Part shown: piece by piece, positions 42,684 through 54,874 of the stretch
Layout of the letters: each line of letters opens with the position of its first letter
Numbering within the stretch: position 1 is the stretch's first letter
Source: Amanita rubescens
Taxonomy: Eukaryota; Basidiomycota; Agaricomycetes; Agaricales; Amanitaceae
Assembly (NCBI GenBank): GCA_015039365.1
Contig: WION01000309.1
Span: 1 to 61,217 of the forward strand
DNA length: 61,217 bases
Direction of reading: 5' to 3'
Notes under the pieces: model-generated
Seen by the model: only the letters and a program-made list of their open reading frames with translations
Told to the model about the DNA's origin: nothing
Databases searched by the model: none
Position numbers and translations under genes: made by a program

Positions 42684-42817
42684 TGCGCTCCTCCCCATGA
42701 AAAGTATTACAACATGAAAAGCGCATGACTGTTCTCAAAGACCGGGAGAGTTTCTACCCTCTCCGGAGTACACATAAGCGAAAGCCGGTGGAGAAGTAGC
42801 GTTTACAAATAAGGGAA
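42684..42817 (+). pseudogene. Duplicated fragment of the SCI1-like gene
   Basis: The segment repeats 41270-41440: ccccatga, agtattacaacatg, aaaagcgcatgactg, gagagtttctacc and cataagcgaaa all recur in the same order. It lacks about 9 bases after acaacatg and about 45 bases after tttctacc, and ends in a stop (gagaagtag). No start or neighbouring exons are present, so it cannot make the protein. Confidence 0.8.
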
Positions 42818-42862
42818 TTCATAACACACCTCGCTGTCCACAGCATAGCTATTAGTCTAGCC

Positions 42863-44471
42863 ATGCCTGATATTATTTTGCTCGGTGCAACTGGCTTTAC
42901 AGGCCGTCTAATTGCACGTTACCTCGTTACACACCCTCAGCGTGGCCGCTTTACATGGGCAGCTGCTGCACGCTCCAGATCCAAGCTGAAAGCCTTGGAC
43001 GAAGAACTTGCGCTCTCGCCGGATGTCGAACTGGTCGAACTCGATGTAACGAACGAAACAGATGTTGAAAGGGTCATTAAAACCGCACGTGTGGTGATTA
43101 ACACCGTTGGACCTTTCCACCGTTACGGAACACCGGTTGTCAGAGCCTGCGTACGCAACGCAATACACTATGTCGACATCACAGGAGAAACCCCTTGGAT
43201 ACGGGACATCATTTTCGAGTGCGTTAATCATGTCTATAAAAGCCATTCTCGTTTGACTATTTGGCCAGGCTAGACTACTTCGCCACCAAAACTGGTGCGA
43301 TTATCGTCCCCTCATGTGGAATGGACTCCATACCCTCAGACCTGTCTGCATATCTTGCAAACAAGACCCTGAAAGCCGAACTCAATGATGATCTGAGAAA
43401 TTATGCCACGACCTCAACTACCGCTTACAACGTCAAGTCCGGCATATCCGGAGGGACCTTTGCAAGCGCCATATCCACCATCGAAGAGACTGACGTGAAT
43501 AAATTGAACCATGCTCATCAATCGTACGCGTTGAGCCCAGGTAATGTCCAGTTTGATACTAGATAGGATATAGTCTGACAGAATGGACACGAAGCCATTG
43601 GGCCCGCGATACCCAGCTTCAAGCCTTACTATGAGCTTACAATCCCAGGAGAGAAGCCTCTTATCGGTGGTTATTTTGTGATGCGCGGAAGCAACACGGC
43701 AATTGTTCAACGAACACAAGGGTTACTCGAGGTTCAGGCCCTAGCTGAGAAGAAGATGGGGCGGATTACCCAAAACCATGGGATTGCGCAGAAACAACGA
43801 TACGGGCCGTCGTTCAAGTATGACGAATTCTACGTCACCTCATCTATTTGGCAAGCCTTGCTAGTGTCATTCTCATTCGCACTTGCTGTAGCGTTGATGT
43901 TCGTTTCTCCCGTGAGCCAATTTACTCAATCCATGATTAACTTTATTCACAATCGTTTGAAGATCCGTCGGCTTGCTAAAATGTATTTACCTCAGCCCGG
44001 CGAAGGCCCTTCTGACCAGTTGAGTTACTTTGGTTATGTTGGGTGCTCGAACTTACCACGATACGATAGCGAAATGAAAAACGGGTATCTCACCGGAACC
44101 AATCTTACTACCTCTACCTCGCGTCCACCCGTCCAGGTAAAGACCGTCCTGAAGATTAAAGGCGATCCTGGTTACCAGGGGTCAGCGAGTAAGTTCTTTT
44201 CCACGGCCGTTGATTCAATCTTAATCGAGTCTTTGGTCTAGTAATGATATCTGAATGCGCTTTAGCTCTCCTTCTACCTCCTGTTTCGACCAACGGCATG
44301 GAGACTGCGGCTACATATTCAGCCATCCCAACACTTCCGCCTTTGGCGCAGAGAGGGGGCGTGTTGACACCTGTGACTGCCTTTGGAGATGTGTTGGTTC
44401 GGCGTTTACGAGATACTGGAGTGTTCCAGTTTTCGAGTTCGGTCGTGAGTGAGAAGCGGAAATCGTCTTGA
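42863..44471 (+). CDS. Saccharopine dehydrogenase-like oxidoreductase
   Basis: ATG 42863 begins MPDIILLGATGFTGRLIARY, a Rossmann dinucleotide loop. AAARSRSKLKALDEELAL, VVINTVGPFHRYGTPVVRAC and IHYVDITGETPW are family hallmarks. Intron 43219-43268 precedes LDYFATKTGAIIVPSCGMDS. Later, ISGGTFASAISTIEE, one hydrophobic segment (LLVSFSFALAVALMFVSP) and GDPGYQGSA lead to the stop at 44469-44471. Members include human SCCPDH and bacterial trans-acting enoyl reductases; they are membrane or lipid-droplet associated oxidoreductases of uncertain substrate. The junction near 43541-43581 has only a 41-base GT-AG intron, which breaks the frame, so a one-base indel or odd splice site is suspected. Confidence 0.82.
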
Positions 44472-44824
44472 TGTCTTGTTCTGTTACGCTTTCGATGCTT
44501 TGAATTGTCCTGCTATGAATTGTTCGTTCTTTTGGGGGTTATTCGAGGGAATTTAGATTTGCTATGATCGAGCTTTTCCCGCTTCTTCGTAGCTCTAGGG
44601 CGTACTGTTTCATCCGAGTTCTTGCAACGATTCACCTGCATTGTGCCTTGTGTTATTGTACTACAGGCTAAAAATAGCGTTTTCCAGAAATCACTCGGCC
44701 TTGTCTGACAGGCCAAAGCGAGAACCTTGTGCATGTGCCTCAAGCGTGGTTAATTGGGGCCACTCGGATGAGCGGTTAAATAGGGCGCCATACCTTGACT
44801 CATATATACCACATCCCGACCACG
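44472..44824. other. Intergenic
   Basis: About 0.35 kb, presumed promoter of BTB 3; nothing else seen. Confidence 0.4.
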
Positions 44825-45667
44825 ATGCCAATCCAGGCGGTGCCTCCGAGTCAACACGAACGGTTTTACTTCACCGATGGCAAGCTCAGACTCCAAGTGA
44901 CGAGACTTCATATTGTTCTGGTGCCGCTAGTGCTGACGCCACTGGTTGCATAGGTTGAGGATACTTTGTACCTCGTTCACACATATCTCTTTACGACTCA
45001 TGCCCGTAACTTCATGCCCGCTCTCCCTGGTGCCAGTGTACACTTTTACACACTGATCACTGAACCGTATATCCTAAACGATGTCAAACGGACGGATTTT
45101 GATCGACTGCTTTCTTGTTTATATCCACGGTGGGTGTCAACTCGGAGTGTCGGCTTGATATCTTACTTATTTATTGACAATACGGGTTAGAGAGTTAATG
45201 GTAGAGGAATCCAGAATCCTCCGAGGAATGGATATCAATCCTAAAATTGGCTTCTAAATGGGAGTTCCAATCTCTCCAGAAACGGGCTATATCCGAGCTG
45301 GATAGCATCGCCACACCGATCGAGAAAGTCGTTCTCGGTCGGGAATATGATATCCCTGAAGTTACGCCTTCCGGCTTACGTCGATCTCTGCAACAGCATC
45401 GTCCCTTTGACAGAGGAAGATGGCGAGCGCCTCGGTCTTCAGGACGTGATCAAAATCTATCGCGTGCGCCAAGAATTGTGGGGTCAGGATATTAACCCCG
45501 TCTCCTCTGAGGACATTTTGGCGAAGGTCAGGGCTCAGTTCCTGCCTTTGCGCCCATCGCCTCCACCCTCTCGTATCAACGCTTCGCTGCCGCCACAAAT
45601 TCCTGTTCGTCCGCCATCGCCTCCATCAGTTCGATTTGTCGCCTCCGCCCCAGCTCCTTGCTCTTAA
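44825..45667 (+). pseudogene. BTB/POZ-domain protein 3, apparently frameshifted
   Basis: ATG 44825 begins MPIQAVPPSQHERFYFTDGK. Exon 1 ends LRLQ at 44896 and the next exon starts VEDTLYLVHTYLFTTHARNF, the same junction as in the other two BTB genes. TDFDRLLSCLYP, then SSEEWISILKLASKWEFQSL and LGREYDIPE follow, but there the frame changes: PAYVDLCNSIVPLTEEDGER and IKIYRVRQELWGQDI are in another frame, as if two bases were lost near 45360. The exon junction after LYP also does not fit in phase. A Pro-rich tail follows. Either this is a recent pseudogene or the sequence has indels. Confidence 0.6.
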
Positions 45668-46006
45668 AGACTCTCCAAAGCCTACCAAGCAGGAGGATAT
45701 GGTTATTACAAGTCCGACAGACAAATCGTCCTTTGTTGGAGGTAGCCGAGCGCAATCGCACTCCGAGTCCCCGCATCTTCAGTTGAAGTCATCCAGTCAC
45801 TCCTCCGCCGTTGCCGCAGCCAACGCGGGCCAGTAGTTTTCGTTCCGGCAGAGAAGCTAGACTCGATGGCAGAGCCAGTGATGACAAGCGAAGGTAGACT
45901 GGACGTCAATGGCAAAGCCAGTGATGACGACTACCACTGCGTTGCCTTCGGCTCAAGGCGAGTTCTATGACATCTCTACGAGTAGTTTTGCATCTTAATG
46001 GTTATC

Positions 46007-46159
46007 AAAGTAGGCCCAAGTGTAACTCCTAAGAAGCAGAAGCAGGCGCAACCGCCACCTAACCCTCCCGGCACGGGTAAGAAGGGCAAGGAAGAGAGCG
46101 GCCGCATTGGCAGCTATGGTTGCAATGAATGGAAATGCGTATCCGTTTCTTTGACATGA
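46007..46159 (+). other. Coding-like Lys/Pro-rich segment, possible tail of BTB 3
   Basis: The frame reads KVGPSVTPKKQKQAQPPPNP followed by GTGKKGKEESGRIGS and stops at 46157-46159. There is no ATG. It could be the last exon of the BTB gene upstream, which also has a Pro/Ser-rich end. Confidence 0.3.
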
Positions 46160-46560
46160 GTTCACCAATCACGCCGTCTTGTATACACGCCCTTCTGTAA
46201 TTATATGTACGTTACAGCTTGAAAGCACGAAGCCACGTTGCACATGTAAAATATATTGAAATTGATGTATATTAAGTATTAAGAGGTCTATGTGTATCCG
46301 AGTATCGAACGTCAACGCGTCAACGCTACTCGACTGTTCTAAGCCTCCTAACAGTAATATAATGAACACAGCTATTCACATACATGATAAAAGCATATTA
46401 GGTGTCGAGATTCATATGAGTGCCGATATGGTATAAATAAAGCGGTCGTCAATTCGTAACAGGAATAACAATACATCATGCGATCATATTTTGCGTCATA
46501 TCAATGAGTTCATAATGATGACAAGGTAGCTGGAAGTGCATGAAACCTGTGCAAAATAGG
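46160..46560. other. Intergenic
   Basis: A/T-rich, probably 3' UTRs of two convergent genes. No gene seen. Confidence 0.4.
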
Positions 46561-47043
46561 TCAAGATACGGTTTTTTTTTCTCCTTTTGGAGAGGACTCA
46601 CGATACTGTATCGCTTTTCTTTCTTGAACGGAACGGATCACGATAGACAATGAATTCACAATCTCGCACAATATGAGAATGAATTCCGTTGCCTGCACAT
46701 TTAACCAACAATGACTGCCACATGCCATCTCTGATACGCCCGAGAAATGGGCCATCGTCGCTGCCGCAAGTGCAAGCGTCCATAAATAAACCATTGTCCA
46801 CGTTACAAAGATAAAGGATAACGACGCCGCAAGCGAATTTGGATGTTTTTCCAGATCTTCCTCAGAAACGTAGTCGCATAAGAGCATAATTGAATGAAGG
46901 ATTATGGATATGGAAGATACTGTTGTGCCCACAAAGAAGGTCGCATGACCCAAGGAGTCATGATATTCAGTGGCGAAGATGCACAAAGACAGTGCGAGCG
47001 AGGAGCAGGTAAGGGTATAAATGTCTGCCGGCAAGACGTGCAT
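46561..47043 (-). CDS. Four-helix membrane protein (MARVEL-like)
   Basis: The first in-frame ATG is 47043 (MHVLPADIYTLTCSSLALSL); the frame is open further up to a GTG at 47130, so a 5' exon is possible. Four hydrophobic segments are visible: YTLTCSSLALSLCIF, FFVGTTVSSISIILHSIML, LAASLSFIFVTWTMVYLWTL, and FILILCEIVNSLSIVIRSV, followed by a basic tail ending GEKKTVS at 46561. The four-helix layout resembles fungal MARVEL-like proteins of the plasma membrane. No catalytic motif is present; the family call is tentative. Confidence 0.6.
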   Translation of the reverse strand: MHVLPADIYTLTCSSLALSLCIFATEYHDSLGHATFFVGTTVSSISIILHSIMLLCDYVSEEDLEKHPNSLAASLSFIFVTWTMVYLWTLALAAATMAHFSGVSEMACGSHCWLNVQATEFILILCEIVNSLSIVIRSVQERKAIQYRESSPKGEKKTVS

Positions 47044-47800
47044 GGGCGGGTAATTGAGATGTCGATGGTATGGCGAAGGCGGATAAATACCCCCCCCTTG
47101 GCTAGGAGAGAAGCTAGAGGTTGGTTGCACATTTTAGTCAGGATCTCGGAACGCCAAGCGACACTAGCGCAATCTCGGAGCTTCATTCACATCGTTCAAA
47201 GTTAAAGGATTCGCAAGGTGGTGAATGATAAAGCAACCACATGAGATTAAATGTCTTTTATACTTGCCCATAAGAAGGGAGACCAGAGTAATGCTACGGT
47301 CATGGACCTTGCGTCGCCAGAGTAATCGAGTAACCAGGTGTTCGGATATTCAAGAGCAGTCCGCTTGCTGACCATCGGAGTGACGCGGTCTAACCGTAAA
47401 CTCGAGCATGTTACAAAAAAGGGTATCGAGCAGGGCCAAATTCGGGAAATTCGGGTAACTGAAGACCCGTTTTCCACCGGCAATTGGCCACTTCTCATGC
47501 GTATATGCTGTATGGCCGAAAAAAGCTGGGTTGTAGGGAGTGCTTGAAGAGCCTCGGAGCGAACGTCCCGCCTAGCGAGGCAGGGACACCTGGCCATGTC
47601 AAAATCAATCGAAAATGCGCGAGAGCACCAGCCCTGCAGGTTGTTTTACGCGAGGCTGTATAGGCGATGCTCGTATCGGATACTTCAAATTAGCTCGAGC
47701 CGAGGGCGAGAGCAAGAGTGAAAAACACCAAATCAAGAAAAGTAGAACCACGGGCCATGGAATAAAGCAAGACGAATGCGGAACGACGGGCGTGAGAGCA
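47044..47800. other. Intergenic, 0.75 kb
   Basis: Between two minus-strand genes. No supported gene; open frames on both strands lack motifs. Confidence 0.4.
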
Positions 47801-50347
47801 CTATCTACCATTTTCGCTGATATACGATAGGGCAGAGTTGCGGGAAGCTGGTCGAGTTGGAACATCCCTTCGTGGTTCAGCATTAGGCTCAAAGAATGCA
47901 GGGTCAACGTATGTCGTTGGATCAAATCTGGAGTAGGTCCCCATAGAACCATTTGAAAGGACACGCGCCAGTGTCTGTCCATTCAAATTTGGCGAACTGG
48001 AAGCAGCAGGCAAGTCAAAACTTTTCCCCATCGGCGACGAGACCGCAGGATTCGGAAGGTCACTTTGCCTTGACGATGGTCCAGCCATATCATGTGATTC
48101 CCGCACCGCAGAAGTTGAAGATGATTCTGCGGCTGCAGTTTTAGCCAGGTAGCTTTCCCTAATATCCATTGCAGGTGTCAGCTGAGAAGGTGTACGGGGT
48201 CGTGCTGTGGAACAGATACATTGAAAACTTGAAATGACAAGGACATGAAGGACATACTCCGAGCGTTCGGAATTCCACCATCGGTCCGAGATCGGTCCGG
48301 AGTCGACGGCCGTGGGAGAGGCTGCGAAGCTATACTTGGGCTAAGAAAACGATTCGGTAATTCATCGTGATGACGTGGTTTCTCAGACGATGTTCGCGAG
48401 TTTGACTGCTAGAGTTAGACACATGCATTTCAAATAAGCCGAACACGGGCGTACCGGGGTTTGTATATCGAATTGTCACTAGTGGAGTAACCTCCGACAT
48501 TGTTCGTCTATGTCTTCTGGAAGAACCATTGTTTACGGATGCTGGGCCAAGTTGAGGATAACGGGAGTCCGAGTTAGACAAATCAATCTTAATTTGCAGC
48601 CAAATATTAGTCTTGCAATGTTAAGATTGTGCTATACACTTACGGGTCCTCTCGCTAAATGACTATCCACTGTCGATGACGATGTAAAATGGCGAATGTT
48701 CGGCACGCGAGACGTATCAACACGAAACCTGTCGGTAATCGGAGTATGCTCTCTGCTCATCGGATCTTCGTTGATGACGCTCAGAAGACTTTCTTTCTCC
48801 TTGAGTTTCTTTACCATAGTGGCTTCTTTCCCGCTTTTTGCAGACAAACTGCCGTTTGACATGTTTATATCGCGAGACAGCAGTGGGGCGGGGGTCCTGA
48901 TCAATTGCAGTTGTGATGTGTGGGTGGAACCTGAACCGAATGAATTTGTACGGTGTCTCGATCCTCGTGTACCCAAAGATGTTCCTTTGGGGTGATACCA
49001 GGACGATGAAGGTGCTCTAGTACGATCATACATTTCATCCTCGTCTGGATCAGCAGCAACGCCCGGCGCCGATGCTTCGCTTGTAGGGTCTGGATCTAGG
49101 ACTCGGCGTTTCCCAAATTTGTTGCGGAAACTAAATGACCTGTACCACGAGAACTTCTTTTTCTCATCTTGAGGAGTAAGTGATGGTCCTCTGGGCGCCT
49201 GAGAACGGCTAGGGCCTTCTTGATCAGGGGATGGATCATATCTAGCTTGATCTTGCGTTCGCGACGGGGCGCCGAACGTATGATGTTGTTGCGCGGTTAC
49301 CCATTGTCCGTTTGAGACGTTGCTCTGTTGGTGTGGATCGTGGTGTGTTGGTCTAGGCTCCTGTGGTACATCCGAAAAGTCGACACGGAAGACAGAAATT
49401 CCTGGAGTCTGATTGCCGGTATCCACGGGACGGACAGGTCTATCAGGTTCAGTGATGATGGAAAGTTGCGGCGGGTTTTGGGGACGTAAGTCCTGTTCGA
49501 CGGGCCTTGGCCGCGGCCCTGGTGGCGGTGGCGGATGGAAAGTGGGTGGCCTACTAGGTCGACTAGGAAGGTCACTGAATGGATCCGGTATCGTTGACTC
49601 CGGACGAGCTGAACTTGGTATACGAACCTCAGTTGGTTGTATGAGCTCTGGAGTTGAAGAACGAGATGAATGCACGCCGTCGTCTGCCTCTTCGGCAGCA
49701 GATTCCTCCGCACGTCGCCTGCGGCTAACAAACAGAGGTGCAGCCGTGGGCAGTTCGTCTATGATGTTGCCGTTCCCTGCGAATGACTCCTTAGCCCTTT
49801 CAAACCCATCTTCGAATCCCCATCTTCTTCCTTCCGCTCTAGCAGCATCAACAAGCCGTTGTTGACGTAGCCTCCTCGCTTTGTCTCGTGCTCGAGATGC
49901 CGCCTCTTCTGCCTCCTCCCGCTGTTGTCGCAGCACCCTGAGCGCCTCCTCTGCACGTATAAGCTCTTGTCGGGCATTTTCCAGCTGAGCACGGTACAAG
50001 TCCAACTCCTGGTCTGCTCTAGATGCATCTTGTTGGGCCTCAATCCTACTCTGGTTGATTTGCCGCAATCTATCCAGTGCTTCCTGACTGTCTCGTTCCA
50101 GCTCGGATATTCGCGCTGATTGAGCGTTTAGGCGCAGAACTGCGGCGCGGAGAATTTTGGAAAGCCTTTTCGCCTCATATTCTTTATCAATGAGAATATT
50201 TAGCAGTTCTTCTGGTGTGAGATGGGCATAGGCACGCTGTCGTTCATGTCTACGAGAACTTGAGATGCCGTGATTGTCCGAACCATTGACAATAAGTGAG
50301 ATGAGATTGGAGGGGTCTGAGAAGAAGTCTGGATCGAGTGAGGACAA
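47801..50347 (-). CDS. Large coiled-coil and low-complexity protein
   Basis: The main exon (50347 down to about 48645) is open for over 560 codons. The start is unsettled: 50347 itself is TTG and no in-frame ATG is near, so a 5' exon is likely. Residues of roughly 45-165 form a heptad-rich coiled coil (RLSKILRAAVLRLNAQSARI, QQREEAEEAASRARDKARRL). WGFEDGFERAKESF ends it; the rest is Pro/Ser/Arg-rich with FSWYRSFSFRNKFGKRRVLD as a basic patch. Later exons add NNGSSRRHRRTMSEVTPLV and a Ser-rich C-terminus ending ALSYISENGR at 47801. It is probably a cytoskeletal or polarity scaffold, but no domain is recognised. Confidence 0.65.
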
Positions 50348-50750
50348 GCCGAGGGGTTGAGAATCCCGTATACTCGGTTGATGGAAGTGGAATGATACAC
50401 TGTCAATGGCTTTTCGTTAGTCTAAGGAGATGTTGATGGCTTGAACACGCTCAACTCCGGTTCATTCAGCAAAGAAGTCATTTAAGTTGTCGGCGGAGGT
50501 CATCAAGCATCTGATACGGACACAGCCAAAACTGTCAACGTCATGAGAATTCGTTAGAAAGGAAGGAGTTGAAAACCGACACGAGTAACAGCAATACACA
50601 ATCCTGGCAATGAACTAGTAGTAATACAGGGACCGAAACCATGTCGCTATCATATCATAGCAACGAATGAAACAATAAATACCGGACCTTCCACCACCCA
50701 AACACCGTCAGTGGTACGTACAAGAGTCCATACGACGTGTCCTTTTCGTC
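50348..50750. other. Intergenic
   Basis: About 0.4 kb, which may contain the first exon of the coiled-coil gene. Nothing else seen. Confidence 0.35.
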
Positions 50751-51456
50751 TTACAGATCCCCAAGATAGATTATTTTCTGGTTAAAGTCCCCATGTGTCC
50801 TACCTGATTTGCTCGCTGATCCCTCTTCCAATGGAAACCCTATATTTATCGGTCTCTCGAACATAATGAGAAACGTATCTGCTGCGGAATCCGCGATGGA
50901 GAAGGTCGCAATAGGGGAAGACGGAAGGACGTCAGAGCATCTTCCAAAAATGCCCGTTTCAAGATCGTGAAAGAGGTAATTTTCCTCCATCGACAACGTT
51001 AACTCGTCAGGGTAGAGTCGAACCTTGCTCGGAAGCCATGGTTCGGAAAATGGCTCATAGTCAAATGGCCGGTCATGTTGATATAATGGACTTTCCGGCG
51101 TCATATCAGTTGAACAGGAGCCTTCATCTTCATCTTCCGAGGTGAAGACACTGGCTCTCGACGGAAGAGGTTCCTCAAATGTCCATTCGAGGCAGCTGGG
51201 TAGATCGTCACTGCTGGTATCCGAATCCCATATGAGAGGAGGTGCATCGTCAAGGTCGCACTCGATGTCCAAAAGATCGACCTATCACGGTAAGAACGAT
51301 TAGCCAACTGGCTGATATATCTCATACCCGACAATTTGACGCAGAAGTCTCGTCATATAGTTGAAAGGGCAGAACGGCTTTCCGACCATCGGTTGCCCTC
51401 GACCTTTGCCGCTGACCTGCAACTGCTGCAAGGGAGATGGGAGATGAAGCAGACAT
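50751..51456 (-). CDS. Acidic hypothetical protein
   Basis: A clean two-exon model: ATG 51456 (MSASSPISLAAVAGQRQRSR), exon 1 51328-51456, intron 51282-51327, and exon 2 from 51281 to TAA 50751-50753. The product is about 219 residues. Exon 2 is strongly acidic (DIECDLDDAPPLIWDSDTSS, FTSEDEDEGS), then FDYEPFSEPWLPSKVRLYPD and a hydrophobic patch, ending KIIYLGDL. No family is recognised; the acidic Ser/Asp clusters look like phosphorylation targets. Confidence 0.6.
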
Positions 51457-53268
51457 TACGATTGAAAGAAAGTGGGCAATAGAACGAAGCAAGAGCGGAC
51501 GAAGGAACCTGCAGCTTATGGGGAGCATCAAGGCATTTTCGAATCGTTTTATACCTTTCCACTGGGTAATTCTTCTATGCGACTGGTCTCATAGGCTATC
51601 ATACGTTTCCCCTCTGCTGCTTCATGTATCGTCTATAACAGCCTGGGATGCAGCTTTCCAGCGGGAATCCGGTGAATGACGACCAATCACGGGAATAATT
51701 AAGGGCCTGATAAGGATGGATCTAAGCAGGTAAGTAACCAGAGAATTGATGAAACATGTATCTGATTTAACTGGTACAGCACTCCGAGCTATATTCGTCC
51801 ATCCACCCCAGGTTGGAGAGACGCTAGCGGCTGTCGTTACCCATTCTAGGGTATGAATCTTTTGACTCTGGCATTTCCCGGCGTCTCGTCGTTGCACTTG
51901 ACAACCTTACCCAGGGGTTGGAGCTCCCAAGCTTCGTCAATAGACCTTATAATTGCTATCCTCCTGCCTATTCTTGCTATAACTGAACTCAAGAAGCGGG
52001 ACAAGATCGCATCCAGGGGCCATGATCTAATCATGCGGAACCGATGATTTTCAAAAAGTTCACATGCCGGTCTGAACCGGTCTGAACTTCCTTGATATTG
52101 GGGCCAAAACCCTCCTGCGATTGCTGGGAACGAACGAAAGATGCAAGACTCTTCCGACGTGACGTGGATAATGATTCAATTAATGTGTACATATGTATAC
52201 ATGGTTCAAACATAGTCTCGTCATGGACTCTCGCTGGAGCTGCTTTGAACTAAATAAAATCAAGGACGTTGCTTGTGGCTTTGCTATTGGATTATCTGTG
52301 AGCGACCCCGATACTACCAAGCTGGATAAAGACATGAATTACCTAGGGACCTGCACAAGAACGCCTTTTGCCTGAACATACTTCTCCTGACGAAGTACGA
52401 CATGTAACCATCGTTCCGGAACCTCGAGCTCATTCGTATCTCTGGGGCGAATTGGCGTTTCGCACATGTTGGATTGTCTATCGCCAGTTCTGAATTCCTC
52501 TTAGAGGAAACGAGCGCATCTATATGAACCTCGTCAGCAATGCATAGCAAACATTTCATCCGGGACATACTTTTCTGAGAGATAGCGAGAGTCTGAATGG
52601 TTCCATTCTAAAGGTTATCCGCGGGAGAATTCGAGACGTTGAGGAACATCACTAGGGCTGCGCTTTTATGATCGCTTGTTTCGAGGAATCTGCTCAAGCC
52701 ACGTAACATCAAAGCGGCAGCATTTACCTTTCTGGACTGTAAAGCGCACGCTTGAGGCATCATGAATCATGGATTAGCATTGTTCCCTACAGTTGCACTT
52801 GCATTGACAAGCGTGTCAAAGGCTAATTTATTGTAATGCTTTTCGAGTGACGGCTCACGAAGCTAAAATGATGGGCAAGCGATCCGCAATGGCCCAGCGC
52901 AGCCTGCGAAAGTGGGTGTCTTTTTTTTAACATTTAGTTTTTTGGATGTGTCGATCAATTTGAATCTTGATTTGTGTTCCGACGAATACGGAACCTCCGA
53001 GACTGAATTACTGTTTAAAATTTAAACTTTTTATTTTTTATCGACTAAGCATACGCCCACAGAAGACAGACGGTGGGGGCAATGCGGGATGGAAAAAGAA
53101 GCGTCCACCACAAGAGGAGTACATCACGAGTTCAGCGAAGGCTGAAGCTGAAGCCGGGCCCGCTTTGACAGCTTTTGCGGGGAAAGGCGTAGACAAACAA
53201 GTGTCAATAGTTGTCGGTTGGGTTATCAGGTCCGCGGTCGTGCTGAATTGCTCTTATCCCCGCCCACC
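51457..53268. other. Intergenic, 1.8 kb
   Basis: No complete gene. Near 52421-52536 a plus-strand frame reads RNLELIRISGANWRFAHVGL, faintly like an F-box/LRR protein, but nothing around it supports a gene. Poly-T at about 52921 and an A/T-rich stretch at 53005-53045 are the other notable points. Confidence 0.45.
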
Positions 53269-54874
53269 ATGTCCTTACTCTTGCAGCTGTCCGTCATTGC
53301 AGTGTCCCTCGCTACCTCCGTCGTAGCTTCCCCCCTTTCTACTGATCCTCTTTTTGCTCCTTCTCGGGGTTCCCCTTTCGGTCTTGCACCGCTTGTAGCA
53401 CCGGAGCATGCAATTAACAATTCCTACATTGTTATGTTCAGGGACGACGTTTCTCCACAGTCGAGGGACAACCACCTCAACTTCTTGCAGTCCGTTAACC
53501 AGGCAGACCCTCTTGTGGGAGACGAGTCAGGCCTCACCCATGTATACGATGGTCCCGTGAGAGGTTATGCTGGCAAGTTCACGAGGCGTGTCGTTGATCA
53601 GATTCGGGCAATGCCTGAAGTTGATTTCGTGGAGCGCGACCAAATTGTGAGGACGCAGAACGTCACTACTCAGAGAGACGCTACATGGGTGAGTCCTTCG
53701 CAATTGGTCGGAATTCGGAGTCGGACTAACAAAACTGAAATTTTAAGGGATTGGCCCGTGTCAGTCATCGGCCGCCGCTGAACTTTGGGTCGTTCAGAAA
53801 ATACGTCTATGATATTCACGGCGGAGAGGGTGTTGACGTTTACGTCATCGACACTGGTATCAACATTGGCCATGTTGAGTTCGAGGGTCGGGCGTCGTGG
53901 GGAACAACCGTTCCGCAAAACGACGAAGACGTAGATGGAAATGGTCACGGTACACACTGCGCCGGCACTATCGCCTCGCGTAAATATGGTGTAGCCAAGA
54001 AGGCGAATCTCTACGCTGTGAAAGTGCTGGGTTCCAATGGCAGCGGCTCCATGTCAGATGTTGTAAAGGGTGTTGGATTCGCCGCAGAGGCTGCAAAAGC
54101 GAAAGCAGCGTCCAACAAGGGCAACCACAAGGGCTCAGTCGCGAACATGAGCCTCGGTGGGTCGAAGTCGGTTGCTCTCAATAAGGCTGTTAATAAAGCT
54201 GTTGAGGCTGGACTGCACTTTGCCGTAGCTGCTGGTAGGTGGTGTTTATACGATAATTTTCCCAACTGACCTGTATGCAGGTAACGACAACCGGGACGCT
54301 TGCAACTATTCCCCTGCAGGGGCGGAGGAAGCCATCACAGTCGGCGCATCCACCCTCGGAGATGAACGTGCATACTTCTCCAACTTCGGATCTTGCGTGG
54401 ATGTTTTCGCACCCGGTAGATATTTTTTGGTATCCTTACAATATGGTTGCCGATGTCTCCGTTTTAGGCCTCAACATTCTGTCAACGTATAAAGGGAGCC
54501 CTGAAGCCACAGCCACCTTATCGGGTACTTCTATGGCATCTCCTCATACAGCCGGCCTGATGGCGTACCTACTCTCCATTTACCCATCACCTCAGTTTAA
54601 TCCCAAGTTTGATGAAAAGTATAACCTCATCAGTCTTCAAGATCAGCATTCATTTGACGCCTACACTGTGTTGCATGCTTCGCTTCCAAGCTGGATATCC
54701 TACTATATGCCTTCACCTAGATTATTAGAAGCTCTGACAGCACCGATACCTGGCAAAACCCTGACGCCATTGCAGCTGAAGAAGGCCATTGTAGCATTGG
54801 CATCGCAGGGTATGCTAAGTGACCTCCCCGAGGATACCGTCAATTTGTTGATTTTCAACAATGCAACTGCTTGA
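53269..54874 (+). CDS. Secreted subtilisin-like serine protease (proteinase K/cerevisin type, S8)
   Basis: ATG 53269 in the context caccATGTC begins a signal peptide ([20 protein letters not shown]). An I9 propeptide follows ([20 protein letters not shown]...). The catalytic domain has Asp in VYVIDTGIN, His in [14 protein letters not shown], the oxyanion Asn in [19 protein letters not shown], and Ser in [19 protein letters not shown]. Introns are 53689-53747, 54235-54280 and 54416-54467. The C-terminus extends about 90 residues beyond the core and ends at TGA 54872-54874. It should be an extracellular or vacuolar endopeptidase matured by propeptide cleavage. All catalytic residues are present. 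Confidence 0.93.

Noticed and set aside
42142..42738. 198-codon minus-strand open frame
   Set aside because: It begins inside a degenerate duplicated fragment of the SCI1-like gene, uses no good ATG and shows no domain; probably chance.
52421..52536. F-box/LRR-like peptide near 52421
   Set aside because: One short open segment with no start, F-box or second repeat.
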